Assembly (NCBI GenBank): GCA_965221845.1 | Contig: OZ244919.1 | Coordinates: forward strand, 1,302,001 to 1,366,000 | Origin: JAJEFO01 sp965221845 | GTDB lineage: Bacteria > Pseudomonadota > Alphaproteobacteria > Rhodobacterales > Rhodobacteraceae | DNA: 64,000 bases | Direction of reading: 5' to 3' | In this document: positions 9,467 through 18,349 of the stretch, piece by piece | Layout: the number at the start of each line of letters is the position of its first letter | Numbering within the stretch: position 1 is the stretch's first letter | Translations under genes and position numbers: made by a program | Notes under the pieces: model-generated | Database searches by the model: none | Told to the model about the DNA's origin: nothing | What the model saw: only the letters and a program-made list of their open reading frames with translations

Positions 9467-10207
9467 ATGCGTTTGAAGGGGAAGTCCGCCATCGTGACCG
9501 GAGGCGCCTCCGGGTTCGGCGCCGGCATTGCCAGCAAGTTCGTCTCGGAGGGCGCGCGCGTCATGATCGCGGACGTGAACGGCAAGGCCGCCGGCGCGAA
9601 GGCGCGCGAGCTTGGCTGCGAAGCCGTCGATGCCGACGTGTCAAGCGACGCCGACGTTGCCGCAATGGTGGCATCCGCGAAGTCGGCCTTCGGGAGGATC
9701 GACATCCTCGTCAACAACGCCGGCGTGACGCACCTGCCCGCGCCGCTGGACGAGGTCAGCGAGACGGACTTCGACCGCGTGTTCGCGGTCAACTGCAAGT
9801 CGGTCTACCTGACGGCCCGGCACGCGGTGCCCGTGTTCAGGGAGCAGGGTTCCGGCGCGATCCTCAACGTGGCTTCGACGGCCGGCGTCAGCCCGCGGCC
9901 CCGGCTCAACTGGTACAACGCGTCAAAGGGCTGGATGAACACGGCAACCAGGGCCATGGCGGTCGAACTGGCTCCCGCTGGCATCCGGGTGAACGCGCTG
10001 AATCCCGTTGCGGGCGAGACCCCGCTGCTCAGGAGATTCCTCGGCGAGGACACGCCGGAGGCGCGGGCCAGGTTCCTCGCGACGATACCCCTGGGCAGGT
10101 TCTCGACGCCAGAGGACATGGGCAACGCCGCGTGCTGCCTCTGCTCGGACGAAGCCGGCATGGTTACCGGGGCCTGTCTCGAGATCGACGGCGGGCGCTG
10201 CATCTGA
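9467..10207 (+). CDS. SDR-family oxidoreductase
   Basis: This is a 246-residue classical short-chain dehydrogenase/reductase. The Rossmann nucleotide motif is TGGASGFGAGIA (about residues 12-23), an acidic D follows in MIADVNG (NAD preference inferred), NNAGV is intact, and the catalytic Ser and YxxxK are seen in NVASTAG and WYNASKGWM. The C-terminal PLGRFSTPEDMGNAACCLCS and GACLEIDGG are typical. Substrate is unknown. The ATG is chosen for the AGGAG 6 nt upstream, but the frame is open into the degraded aldehyde dehydrogenase, so a longer in-frame product is possible. It is the last gene of the importer operon. Confidence 0.88.
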   Translation: MRLKGKSAIVTGGASGFGAGIASKFVSEGARVMIADVNGKAAGAKARELGCEAVDADVSSDADVAAMVASAKSAFGRIDILVNNAGVTHLPAPLDEVSETDFDRVFAVNCKSVYLTARHAVPVFREQGSGAILNVASTAGVSPRPRLNWYNASKGWMNTATRAMAVELAPAGIRVNALNPVAGETPLLRRFLGEDTPEARARFLATIPLGRFSTPEDMGNAACCLCSDEAGMVTGACLEIDGGRCI

Positions 10208-10590
10208 ACCGGCCGGAACCGGGAGCTGCGCAACCGGTCCGGCGATCTCTCGGCCGGTCCACGGCACGTTCCTCGGGGCGGCGCGCCGATTCGTCCGGCG
10301 CCCCGGCCGTCCAGCCCTGCATGGCCGCGCTCAGGTCGCCCCTCAAGCCCGGACGGACCCCCGACCCGGTCACATGCCCGAAACGGGGCGGTTCAGGCCG
10401 GGAACTTCGTTCCGGACCGGGTCGCCGATTCGGAATTTCCCCTGCGCTTCCACGGACGAAGCGTGACGGCATCCCTAAGTGCCGTGCGCGTGTTGCCCGG
10501 CCGCAATGGAAGGAGCATTGTGACGGCGGGGACAGGATCTCGCTCCGGGCTTCGGTTCCCGGACCGGCACAAACGCAAGGAACGACAATC
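10208..10590. other. intergenic stretch, no gene seen
   Basis: These 383 bases separate the SDR gene from the peroxiredoxin gene. I see no conserved protein, RNA or clear IS terminus in either strand. The last part would hold the peroxiredoxin promoter, but no convincing -35/-10 pair stands out. Confidence 0.5.
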
Positions 10591-11244
10591 ATGGCGCTGC
10601 GAATCAACGACACGGCTCCGGACTTCACGGCCGACACGACCGAGGGCCCGATGAGCTTTCACGAATGGATCGGCGACGGATATGCAGTCCTGTTCTCGCA
10701 TCCGAAGGACTTCACGCCGGTCTGCACGACCGAGCTCGGACTGATGGCAGGCATGCAGGAGGAGTTCTCGAAGAGAAATGCCAAGATCATCGGGATCTCC
10801 GTCGATCCCGTGGACGACCATCACCGCTGGAAGGCGGACATCAAGGCGGTCACCGGGAACACGGTGGGCTACCCGATGATCGGGGACCCGAAGATGAAGG
10901 TCGCCAAGCTCTACGGCATGCTGCCCGCCAGCGAAGAGCGGGTCGAAGGGCGCACGCCCGCAGACAACCAGACGGTGCGGACCGTCTTCGTCATCGGGCC
11001 GGACAGGAAGGTCAAGCTGTCACTGACCTATCCGATGACGACCGGCCGCAACTTCGACGAGATCCTGCGCGCCCTCGATTCAATCCGGCTGACAATGGAC
11101 CATCAGGTCTCGACGCCGGCGAACTGGAAACAGGGCGAAGACGTCATCGTCGTGCCCGCCGTGTCCGATGAAGACGCCAAAGCGCGGTTCGACGGTTTCG
11201 ACAAGGTGCTGCCGTATCTCAGGACCGTCAGGCAGCCGACATGA
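10591..11244 (+). CDS. 1-Cys peroxiredoxin (Prx6 subfamily)
   Basis: This 217-residue thiol peroxidase reduces H2O2 and organic hydroperoxides in the cytoplasm. The peroxidatic cysteine lies in HPKDFTPVCTTELG (about residue 47), with the Prx6-type MTTGRNFDEILRALDS near residue 150 and the C-terminal domain TPANWKQGEDVIVVPAVSDEDA. No second, resolving cysteine in the usual 2-Cys position is evident, fitting the 1-Cys class. Length matches Prx6 proteins. An AAGGA lies 9 nt before the ATG. It appears monocistronic. In a phototroph it may help against photo-oxidative stress, but nothing here shows that regulation. Confidence 0.93.
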   Translation: MALRINDTAPDFTADTTEGPMSFHEWIGDGYAVLFSHPKDFTPVCTTELGLMAGMQEEFSKRNAKIIGISVDPVDDHHRWKADIKAVTGNTVGYPMIGDPKMKVAKLYGMLPASEERVEGRTPADNQTVRTVFVIGPDRKVKLSLTYPMTTGRNFDEILRALDSIRLTMDHQVSTPANWKQGEDVIVVPAVSDEDAKARFDGFDKVLPYLRTVRQPT

Positions 11245-11347
11245 CCTCGGCATCCGGCCATGCGGGCCGCCGCTCGACGTCGGAAGCCGTTCTGGATGAA
11301 CGGGCCGGACCGGCATGAGCTTTCGACCGGAATCACGGAACGGCCGG

Positions 11348-11644
11348 CTACCGCCGCAGGACCAGGCGGAACAGGTGACGCACGCCAAAGGCCAGCAGGA
11401 CATATGCCAGGATTGACAGGCCCAAGCCAAGAAGGGGCGCGAAGCCGTGCACCTGGCCGAGGTGCGTGTCGTGCAGCACGGCCACGGCAATGTACGGCGC
11501 CAACAGGACGTTTCCCAAGGCGGCGCTGACCTGCAAGCCGACGAAGATGCCGATGACCGGCACGACGGTGCCGACAACGATGCCGATCACGAGCGTGATG
11601 ACGTTGCCGGGCGTCAGGAGGGATTTCGGTCCAAGTGCCATCAT
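11348..11644 (-). CDS. small integral membrane protein of unknown function
   Basis: This ORF gives about 98 residues with at least two strong membrane segments (VITLVIGIVVGTVVPVIGIF and LLGLGLSILAYVLLAFGV) and a basic tail (RLVLRR). The N terminus TPGNV precedes the first helix. I do not recognise the family. Two adjacent ATGs are possible; the upstream one is used. It lies convergent to the peroxiredoxin gene and just downstream of the helicase gene on the same strand, separated by about 230 bases. The hydrophobic periodicity supports it being real. Confidence 0.55.
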   Translation of the reverse strand: MMALGPKSLLTPGNVITLVIGIVVGTVVPVIGIFVGLQVSAALGNVLLAPYIAVAVLHDTHLGQVHGFAPLLGLGLSILAYVLLAFGVRHLFRLVLRR

Positions 11645-11874
11645 CCGACATTCCGGAAGGCTGTCTCGCGCGGGATCCGTGCACCGAAGGGCAGATCGCC
11701 AGGAACGCGACCTGCTCGACAATCAGGCCGACAGCCTGTGCCGGAAAGACCTGGATCCTCGGTCACCCGCTTTGCCGCATTTTCGACTTCGTTCATTTTT
11801 CCTCCCCGCAGCCGCAATGCGTATCCTCCGGGCATGCCCGTTCGCGTCGGGTTCCGTCGAGTCCTGCATCAGGA

Positions 11875-14688
11875 TCACTGGCCGGCGGCATGCTCGGCTG
11901 AAACCTCCGCGATCGCGCCCCTCGCGTGCGCCAGGATCTCGCCGGCGCTCTTGAGGCCGTCCTGGCCGTTGGCGGAGCCGTGGCCTTCGATGTCGTCGTC
12001 GGACGCGCCGGCGCCAAGGCACAGCCACATCGACTTGTTCAGGATCTGCTCGGGCAGGCGGCCTGCGGCGGCAAGCCTCTCGCATATGGCTGCGGCGGGT
12101 TCGGCCGCCTCGCCGGTCGCGTCCCCGAAGGCCTTCGACAGCGACCGCATGACGTCCTCCGTGATGCCGGACGCCTGCGCGGTCGCCTCCTCCGCGAAGC
12201 CGCCGCCGGCCAGCAGCGTCGCCATCCGGAACTTGCGTTCCGCTGATTCCAGCAGGGCGCGCGCTTCCGCGAGACGCTTCTCCGCCTGCTCCTGCTTCGG
12301 GTCGGGGCGGCTGCTCCGGTACAGGATCTCCGCCGTGCTTGACGTGAGCTTGAGGAATCCGGACGCCTCGAGCTGAAGCAGCTTCTCGTAGGTCTCGCGG
12401 TCGAGCGCCTTCACCGGCATCCCCGAGACGTCGTCATCGTGCGCGGCGACGTTGCCGTCGTCATCCGGGTCGACGACGGCCAGCAGCGACTTCTGGCCGT
12501 CCTCCGATTCCCGCGTCTCCAGCATGACGAGCCTTTCGCCGTACACTTCCCTGAAACGTTCAAGGGCTTCGACTTCGGGCCTGGGCGTCCGTTCCCTTGG
12601 GACGGCGGCTCCCATGACCTCCTCCAGACGCTGGAGAAACGCGGCCTTGCCGGACGGCAGGTTCAGGGTGCCGGACTCCGATTCGCCGTCCAGGACGGCT
12701 CCGGCGACGGCCTTCTTCTGCTCCATAAGGAAGAGCATGTTGTGCTCGATCGAGTTCTCGCTGACCAGGTTCGCGACGGTCACGGAGCGCTTCTGGTGCT
12801 TTCGCCATGCGCGCGCGATCCTCTGTTCGAGCTTGGCGGGATTCCATGGCTGGTCGAGGTTCACGACCGCATTGGCGACCTGCAGGTTCAGCCCGGTTCC
12901 GCCGCTCTCCGACGAGAGGAAGACCCGGCAGTCCGGATCCTCCTTGAACCTGCTGATTTCGGCCCTTCTCTGCTTCTGCGGCACGGAGCCCGTGTGCAGG
13001 GCGTAGTCGACGCCGATGTCGCTCAGCAGCGACTGCACGAGCGACAGCATGCGCACCCACTCCGAGAAGATGATCACCTTGGAATCGGCGTCGCTCAGCA
13101 TCTCCTCGAGCACGCGCTCCAGCTCCTCGAGCTTCGGGCAGTCCCGCACCTTCTCGTCGAGAATGTAGGGCGTGTCGCAGACCATGCGCATGCAGGCCAG
13201 GCCGAGCTGCAGCCGCTTGAATTCCGCCTCCCTCAGCGGGCGCTTTCGGGCGATGGACGCGATTCTGGCAACAACGAGCGCATAGTCCTCGTAGCGCGCC
13301 TGCTGCTCTTCGGTCATCGGCACGAAGTAGTTGTTGACGGTGCGGGCGGGAAGGTCGTCCTCCACCTCGACCTTGCGCCGCCTCAGCATGTAGGGCTTCA
13401 CGCGCTCGCCGAGCTCGTCCAGATTCTTGTATCCGACCGCCCGCCCCCGGTCGTCGAGGCTGTAGTACCGGCGATTGAACCGAAACAGCGGGCCGAGGAT
13501 CATGGGATCCAGGAACTGCAGGATCGAGTATATTTCGTCGATCCGGTTCTCGATGGGCGTGCCGGTGAGCACGAAGGCGAACCTGCTCTGCAGCTGCTTG
13601 ACGGCGGTGGCGGTCTTGGTGCGCCAGTTCTTGATTCGCTGGGCCTCGTCGAGGATGACGACGTCTGGCCGAAGCAGGTCCTGAAGAGCCGCACCGTCGA
13701 TCAGGACCTGCTCATAGTTGGCGATCGTGAAGAATTCCGGGTTCCTGTAAGCATCGAGCCTCGCGGCGCGAGGCCCGAACACCGCGCGGTAGGGCAGGCG
13801 CGTCGCGGCCTCGATCTGCTCCGCCCATTCCGACTTGAGAGACGCAGGGCACACGACGAGCGCGCGCTCGATGCCTTCGATCCGTCTCAGGAGTTCGCAG
13901 GCGGCCAGCGCCTGGCAGGTCTTGCCCAGGCCCATTTCGTCCGCCAGCAGCGCGCGCTCCTTGAATGCCAGGTGCATCATTCCCTCGCGCTGATAGGGAA
14001 ACAGCGGGAAATTAAGCACCTCGAAGGTTCTCTCGCCCGCATCCACCGCTTCGAGAAAAGCCTCACGCCGCTTCGCAGGCCGCTCCCGCGCAAGCTGCCG
14101 GTCCCTCCATCGCTCGAGCAGCCTCGAGACGCGCACATGCCGCGGATGCTCGTCGGCAAGCCGTCGCAGGCTCGCGAGCGAACGGTCATCATGACGTCGC
14201 CGGAAGTCCTCCAGCAGGCCCTCGACGTCACGGCGGACATCCGGGGGACAGGGCCCTTCAGGCAGCAGCACGACAGGCGCCGGATCGCCCATGGACCCGA
14301 GATGCACCTCGATGCGGGGAGACTGGCGGCTTGCGGATCCCGGACGCATCCGCCGTCGGGTACCTGCAATCAGGTTGAGCACGCCCTCTATGTGCTTGCA
14401 GGTGCCGAGTCCGGCGGTTTCGAAATCACGGCAGGTACAGGAATTCATCCGTTGCTCGAGGTGCCTGATTTCGACCACGTAGCTGCTTCCGGTGCGGGAC
14501 TGCACTCGAAATGACCCGAAGGCGTGAAACTCCGGTTCCAGTTCCTCGAACTCGGCGACCTCCGTAACCCCTCTCCAGCGCCGCCGCTCGATTTCCTCCT
14601 CGTCCGTCGTGTGCCAGCCAAGGAATTCCGGCCGCTTCGGTGCGGGCGCCCTTTGGCCCTTCCTTGCTCTCTCCGACGGTCTGGACAT
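11875..14688 (-). CDS. SNF2-family helicase with N-terminal SWIM zinc finger
   Basis: This 937-residue protein is a Swi2/Snf2 ATPase. A SWIM finger (CTCRDFETAGLGTCKH, residues about 84-99) precedes the motor. Motor motifs: ADEMGLGKT (Walker A, about 250), a DEAQ-type Walker B (VVILDEAQRIKNW, about 347), LTGTPIENR, and in the second lobe VIIFSEWVRML, SSESGGTGLNLQ and LEQRIARAWRKHQ. Such proteins translocate on DNA or RNA and remodel bound proteins; RapA-type members act on stalled RNA polymerase. Residues from about 700 form a charged, mostly helical tail including AEARALLESAERKFRMATL, which resembles a HEPN-like helical domain (inference). No defence or transcription partner gene is adjacent. 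Confidence 0.92.
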   Translation of the reverse strand: MSRPSERARKGQRAPAPKRPEFLGWHTTDEEEIERRRWRGVTEVAEFEELEPEFHAFGSFRVQSRTGSSYVVEIRHLEQRMNSCTCRDFETAGLGTCKHIEGVLNLIAGTRRRMRPGSASRQSPRIEVHLGSMGDPAPVVLLPEGPCPPDVRRDVEGLLEDFRRRHDDRSLASLRRLADEHPRHVRVSRLLERWRDRQLARERPAKRREAFLEAVDAGERTFEVLNFPLFPYQREGMMHLAFKERALLADEMGLGKTCQALAACELLRRIEGIERALVVCPASLKSEWAEQIEAATRLPYRAVFGPRAARLDAYRNPEFFTIANYEQVLIDGAALQDLLRPDVVILDEAQRIKNWRTKTATAVKQLQSRFAFVLTGTPIENRIDEIYSILQFLDPMILGPLFRFNRRYYSLDDRGRAVGYKNLDELGERVKPYMLRRRKVEVEDDLPARTVNNYFVPMTEEQQARYEDYALVVARIASIARKRPLREAEFKRLQLGLACMRMVCDTPYILDEKVRDCPKLEELERVLEEMLSDADSKVIIFSEWVRMLSLVQSLLSDIGVDYALHTGSVPQKQRRAEISRFKEDPDCRVFLSSESGGTGLNLQVANAVVNLDQPWNPAKLEQRIARAWRKHQKRSVTVANLVSENSIEHNMLFLMEQKKAVAGAVLDGESESGTLNLPSGKAAFLQRLEEVMGAAVPRERTPRPEVEALERFREVYGERLVMLETRESEDGQKSLLAVVDPDDDGNVAAHDDDVSGMPVKALDRETYEKLLQLEASGFLKLTSSTAEILYRSSRPDPKQEQAEKRLAEARALLESAERKFRMATLLAGGGFAEEATAQASGITEDVMRSLSKAFGDATGEAAEPAAAICERLAAAGRLPEQILNKSMWLCLGAGASDDDIEGHGSANGQDGLKSAGEILAHARGAIAEVSAEHAAGQ

Positions 14689-15290
14689 TCGTTCACCTGT
14701 TCATTCAACGACGTAGCGCCGCCCCGGGAGGCACGCTGCAGAGCGCAGTCCCGGAAGCGTCTCAAACGGCTACCGGAACGCGTCTCCGGCAGCAACATGC
14801 ATCCGCGCCCGAGGGCATGGCCCGACTTCGTTGATGAGGCGGCCTGGTTCGCCCGCCATTCAAGGAGGTCGGGCCGCCTTTGTTGCATGGCGCTGCAACG
14901 CAATCCTGCGCATCTGCGAATCGTAATCACCAACAAAGCGGGGCTGCGCCCCCTGCCGAAACCGGGAATGCCGGGGTTGACGGCAAATGTCGGCCCCTGT
15001 CCCGAACCGGGAACTCGCGCCACACGGTCTTGCAGCGATCCTGCCGGACACGCCGGGTCACTTGGGCACGCCAAGGCGCGGCCCTGGGCGCTTCCTGCCG
15101 GAACCGCGCCGAACCGCGCGCTCTTCGACGCTGGGCTCGCATTCCACGATCCCGCACCAGAGTCGGCGGCCTCAGGGGCCGAGAGGCGTTCGGGACGGCC
15201 CTGCTCGCACCGATCATGTCAGGGCGTTCAGGCGGCGGCCGTCGTTCGGGCCAGGCAGATGGCGTCGTGGCAGGCCGCCAACCGGCGTGG
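14689..15290. other. intergenic stretch between helicase and exonuclease I genes
   Basis: About 600 bases without a supported gene. Some short minus-strand translations (for example around 14,830-15,050) look like IS-end debris, but I cannot assign them to a family. The first part must contain the helicase gene's promoter region. Confidence 0.4.
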
Positions 15291-16700
15291 TCACGGAATC
15301 CGGCCGGCCTCAAGCGCCCTGACCCGTCCTTCGTAGAAGTCCCGGATTTGCCCTGCACTGCGATCGTCGATTCGCCTCTCCTTCAGGAGCCGGTCGACCT
15401 GCGCATGGGCGGCCGCAAGGGTTGTCCAGCCGTTCGGCGGCGCGTCTGCATCCCGCCACCTCGCAAGGATGTTTCTGGCCGCCGAGGCCACCGAATCGGC
15501 AGGCATGGTCTCGGGAGCCAGCAGAGCCGCTGCCCGCCTTCCAAGCTGCCGAAGCCGCGCGTCGCCGAACTGCTCGATGACCGAGAGCCGGGCCTGCCAG
15601 TCATCGGCCATGTTGAGGCTGCGAAGCAGCTGTCTGTCCTCGCGCGCATAGAGCCTGTCGTAGATGCGCTCCTCGACCCGCACTGCACCACCGTCGCCGG
15701 ATGGCGTGCGCCTCAGCGCCCTTTGCTCGGCCATAGCTGCGCCAACGCGGCGGCGGAAGCCTGAACTGGAAGCGACTTGACGGCATCTGCCCCGCACGGC
15801 CTCGTCCGCAGCCGGTGCGCGGAAGACCATCGGAGTTTCGTTGATCTTCAATCTGTGCACGACGCGAGGCGATCGCTCCAGGAGTTCGATCAGCCCTGCC
15901 CGATCAAGCCCGAAGCACGCGACCGGATCCGCGACCTCGACATCGATGAAGCCCGCCGTGTTCGCGCTTTCCGGGTCACGGCCGCAGCCGCAGCCGACGA
16001 CGCCCCTGGGAGGCGCGCCCGGGGACCGCGTCACAAGCTCCAGGGGATCCCCGGACGCAAGCAGCCCGTTCACGTGCGTCTTGTCCCTGTTGGCAAGAAC
16101 GTCCTTGAAGAGATCGGGCGCTCGGCTCCTGACAAGCTGAAGCAGATGCCGGGTGGCTTCCACGTCGCCGAGAGCGTCATGCGCATCGTGGTCCCTGAAG
16201 CCGTTCGCAGGCGCGAGCGCGTCCAACCTGAAGACCGCGTGGCCGGCATCCTCCACGGGCCACTCGAGGGTTTCCGGCGCGCGCGAATGCGCCGCGTAGA
16301 GCACCTGCATGACGTCCAGTCGCGAGTTCCCGTTGAACTGGGTTGCAAAGACGTCCGGCTGGAGCGTCTGATAGAAGGACTGCCGCAGGAAGTTCTCGTC
16401 AAAGCTCATCGAGTTGTAGCCGGTCCACGTGGCCGGAGCCCACGCCGCGATGAGGCGCTGAATGTCCCGCATCATTTCGAACCAGTTCGGCAGCGCCGGA
16501 TCCGCAAGCTGGTCAATTCGGACCCCGGTGACTGCAAGCGCGGCCGGAGAGGGCAATATGTGGGGCGCCAGGCGACAGCGCATGTTCACGCGTTCGAGCG
16601 GCTTGAGATCGTCATCCGCAAGGACCGCCGCAAACTGCAGGGGCTGATCATAGGCCGGCGACGTTCCGGTGGTTTCGAGATCGTAGAAGGCAAAGGGCAT
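15291..16700 (-). CDS. sbcB: exodeoxyribonuclease I
   Basis: This is a 469-residue DnaQ-like 3'-5' single-strand exonuclease of the ExoI (SbcB) family. The first catalytic motif is AFYDLETTGTSPAYDQ (D and E at about residues 6 and 8), WTGYNSMSFDENFLRQ is the second, and HDAHDALGDVEAT the third. The DEDDh-type His is in that last motif. The C-terminal domain (FEERIYDRLYAREDRQ-like, SVIEQFGDARLRQLGRR) matches ExoI proteins. It degrades ssDNA in recombination and mismatch repair. The ATG precedes the conserved PFAFYDLE start. It is monocistronic and divergent from the ridA-like gene. Confidence 0.9.
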   Translation of the reverse strand: MPFAFYDLETTGTSPAYDQPLQFAAVLADDDLKPLERVNMRCRLAPHILPSPAALAVTGVRIDQLADPALPNWFEMMRDIQRLIAAWAPATWTGYNSMSFDENFLRQSFYQTLQPDVFATQFNGNSRLDVMQVLYAAHSRAPETLEWPVEDAGHAVFRLDALAPANGFRDHDAHDALGDVEATRHLLQLVRSRAPDLFKDVLANRDKTHVNGLLASGDPLELVTRSPGAPPRGVVGCGCGRDPESANTAGFIDVEVADPVACFGLDRAGLIELLERSPRVVHRLKINETPMVFRAPAADEAVRGRCRQVASSSGFRRRVGAAMAEQRALRRTPSGDGGAVRVEERIYDRLYAREDRQLLRSLNMADDWQARLSVIEQFGDARLRQLGRRAAALLAPETMPADSVASAARNILARWRDADAPPNGWTTLAAAHAQVDRLLKERRIDDRSAGQIRDFYEGRVRALEAGRIP

Positions 16701-17126
16701 GGCGGCCAGTCTACGAACCGCCGCACGCAAGCGAAAGCCCGCTTGCAAAGGTCCGCCCTGTCCCCTGCGCAGATCGAGCCTGCCTTGGCGCGGGATGCGG
16801 CCATGCAGCACGGCCGCGCTGGCCGGAACAGCCGGGACAGGACTGGCGGACAGGTCCCGAGCATGGTTTCCGCCTGCTCGGCCTGACAGTACCGGACGGC
16901 CATGACGCTGTCCCGAGCAGGGCTTCAGCCCGTCGAGTCTACCAGGCCTGTCCTGCCTGGTGCCGATCACCCGTTCGCGGCGGCGACGGATCGGGCAAGT
17001 TCGCGGTCCCATGGCGGCGCCCTGGATGGCAGGAGCCGTTCTGCGTGGCCCTTGACGTTGATCCGTGCAATGAATGCATTCCTTAGCCTGCAAATGCTTG
17101 CCGGCAAGCACGAAAGGAGGAGGAAA
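16701..17126. other. divergent intergenic region, no gene seen
   Basis: This stretch separates the divergent exonuclease I and RidA genes and presumably holds both promoters. In-frame codons continue upstream of the RidA start to about 16,902, but that translation is low-complexity and not conserved-looking, so I treat it as non-coding. Confidence 0.5.
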
Positions 17127-17543
17127 TTGATAAATGGAATCCGGGCGCTGACGCCGGGGACGTTGAGGCCGCCATTTGCGCGATACGCGCACGGAGTCGA
17201 GATTCCGGCAGGCTGGCGCTTGGTCCAGACCTCCGGCCAGCTGGGAGTTCGCGCCGACGGCAGCGTCCCGGAAGACGCCTACTCCCAAGCCGTGGTCTGC
17301 TTTGAGAACGTCGCCCAAGTGCTGCATGAAGGCGGGATGACCTCGCGCGACGTGGCACATGTCTCGGCCTATGTCACTGACCGTGCCTGCATGGCGGGCT
17401 ACATGCGCGCCCGGGACGAGTTCATGAACGGTGCGACACGCCTTCCAGCCTCCACCTTGCTCATTGTCTCGGGCTTCACCCGCCCCGAATTCATGGTCGA
17501 GGTCGAGGCACTGGCGGCAGCCTCTCAGCTCGACTTTGTATAA
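17127..17543 (+). CDS. RidA/YjgF-family protein with probable TTG start
   Basis: The 138-residue product belongs to the RidA (YjgF/YER057c) family of imine/enamine deaminases and related proteins. Recognisable parts are VQTSGQLGVRADGSVPED, QAVVCFENVAQVLHEGGM, DVAHVSAYVTDR, and RLPASTLLIVSGFTRPEFMVEVEA. The Arg near the C terminus that binds the carboxylate in true RidA is not clearly in the canonical R-x-x-V-E context, so its deaminase activity is uncertain. The start is set at TTG because an extended AAAGGAGGAGG lies directly before it, while no suitably placed in-frame ATG exists; an upstream in-frame ATG at 17,070 lacks such a site. Confidence 0.82.
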   Translation: MINGIRALTPGTLRPPFARYAHGVEIPAGWRLVQTSGQLGVRADGSVPEDAYSQAVVCFENVAQVLHEGGMTSRDVAHVSAYVTDRACMAGYMRARDEFMNGATRLPASTLLIVSGFTRPEFMVEVEALAAASQLDFV

Positions 17544-17550
17544 AATCTGA

Positions 17551-17838
17551 TCAGGTCCAGGTCCAGAAGATTTCGGTTTCGGCGATGGTTTCGAAGGCTT
17601 CGTCGAGGGGCAGCGCGAGGTCGCCCATGTCGCCGACTTCCTTCCATCGGTTCCGATACGACCGGTACTGGATCCGGAGCTTGCCGTCCGGTCCATCGGG
17701 CTTGAGCCGTGCGATCGGGGCGTCCGTGGCCGTCTGGGTGAGGGTGTGACCGCGGCGGCTCTTTTCCGCGGTCACGCCGCCGCGGGCTTCCTTTTCGAAG
17801 GCCTGCACGCGGGCGAGAACGGGGTCCGGGTCTGTCAT
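17551..17838 (-). CDS. small hypothetical protein
   Basis: This 95-residue ORF begins MTDPDPVLARVQAFEKEARG and ends with an acidic/aromatic stretch (FETIAETEIFWTWT). The middle contains LKPDGPDGKLRIQYRSYRNR, which looks like a folded basic-aromatic segment. I do not recognise the family. It is convergent with the RidA-like gene (7 nt apart) and divergent from the disrupted methylase gene. Codon use and composition look genuine, but function is unknown. Confidence 0.5.
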   Translation of the reverse strand: MTDPDPVLARVQAFEKEARGGVTAEKSRRGHTLTQTATDAPIARLKPDGPDGKLRIQYRSYRNRWKEVGDMGDLALPLDEAFETIAETEIFWTWT

Positions 17839-17940
17839 GGTCCGGCCTGTCACGCTACGCGGTCCCGTGCGCAGGCCCTGTTGTTGGCTCCATGGACTTC
17901 TGATTCTATGGATGGCGCTCCATTGCGGCAGGAGCGGACC

Positions 17941-18197
17941 ATGGGATATTTCGGATCGAAGGCCGCGCCCGGCCTGTGCCAGGCGATCATCAGCCTCATG
18001 CCCCCGCACAGCGTATATGTTGAAGCATTCCTGGGCGGCGGCGCGACAATGAAGCGCAAGCCGCCGGCCGAGCGGTCGATCGGCATCGATCTCGACCCCG
18101 CCGCCGTCGGATCCTTCAGCTGCGGCCACCCGGTCGAGCTGCATCATGGATGCGCGCTGCGCTTCCTTGCCGGGTTTCCGTTCCAGGGGTCGGAGCT
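17941..18197 (+). pseudogene. DNA adenine methylase (D12 class), N-terminal part
   Basis: The translation begins MGYFGSKAAPGLCQAIISLM and contains VEAFLGGGATMKRKPP and IGIDLDPAAVGSF. These are the AdoMet-binding F-x-G-G-G-like motif and the acidic motif of D12-class N6-adenine DNA methyltransferases. The coding sequence stops abruptly at FQGSEL, where an IS110-type element begins. The matching C-terminal part resumes at 21,307. The intact product would methylate adenine in a specific DNA site; such genes are often phage- or island-borne. Confidence 0.82.
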
Positions 18198-18349
18198 CTT
18201 ATGAGCCCCGGTGCTGTCAAGCGCTTTCTTCATGAATCGTCACATCGATCCGTCTCCTGTCCGGGGCGGCTCGGCGCCGCTCGGGGATTCTCCAGGCAGA
18301 ACGTCGCGGTTCCTCGGCGCGCCCAACATTCAACGGCGCGTCCAGACTC

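Noticed and set aside
12439..14514. 691-codon plus-strand frame opposite the helicase
   Set aside because: It mirrors the SNF2 gene in the antisense third-position frame and shows no conserved motif.
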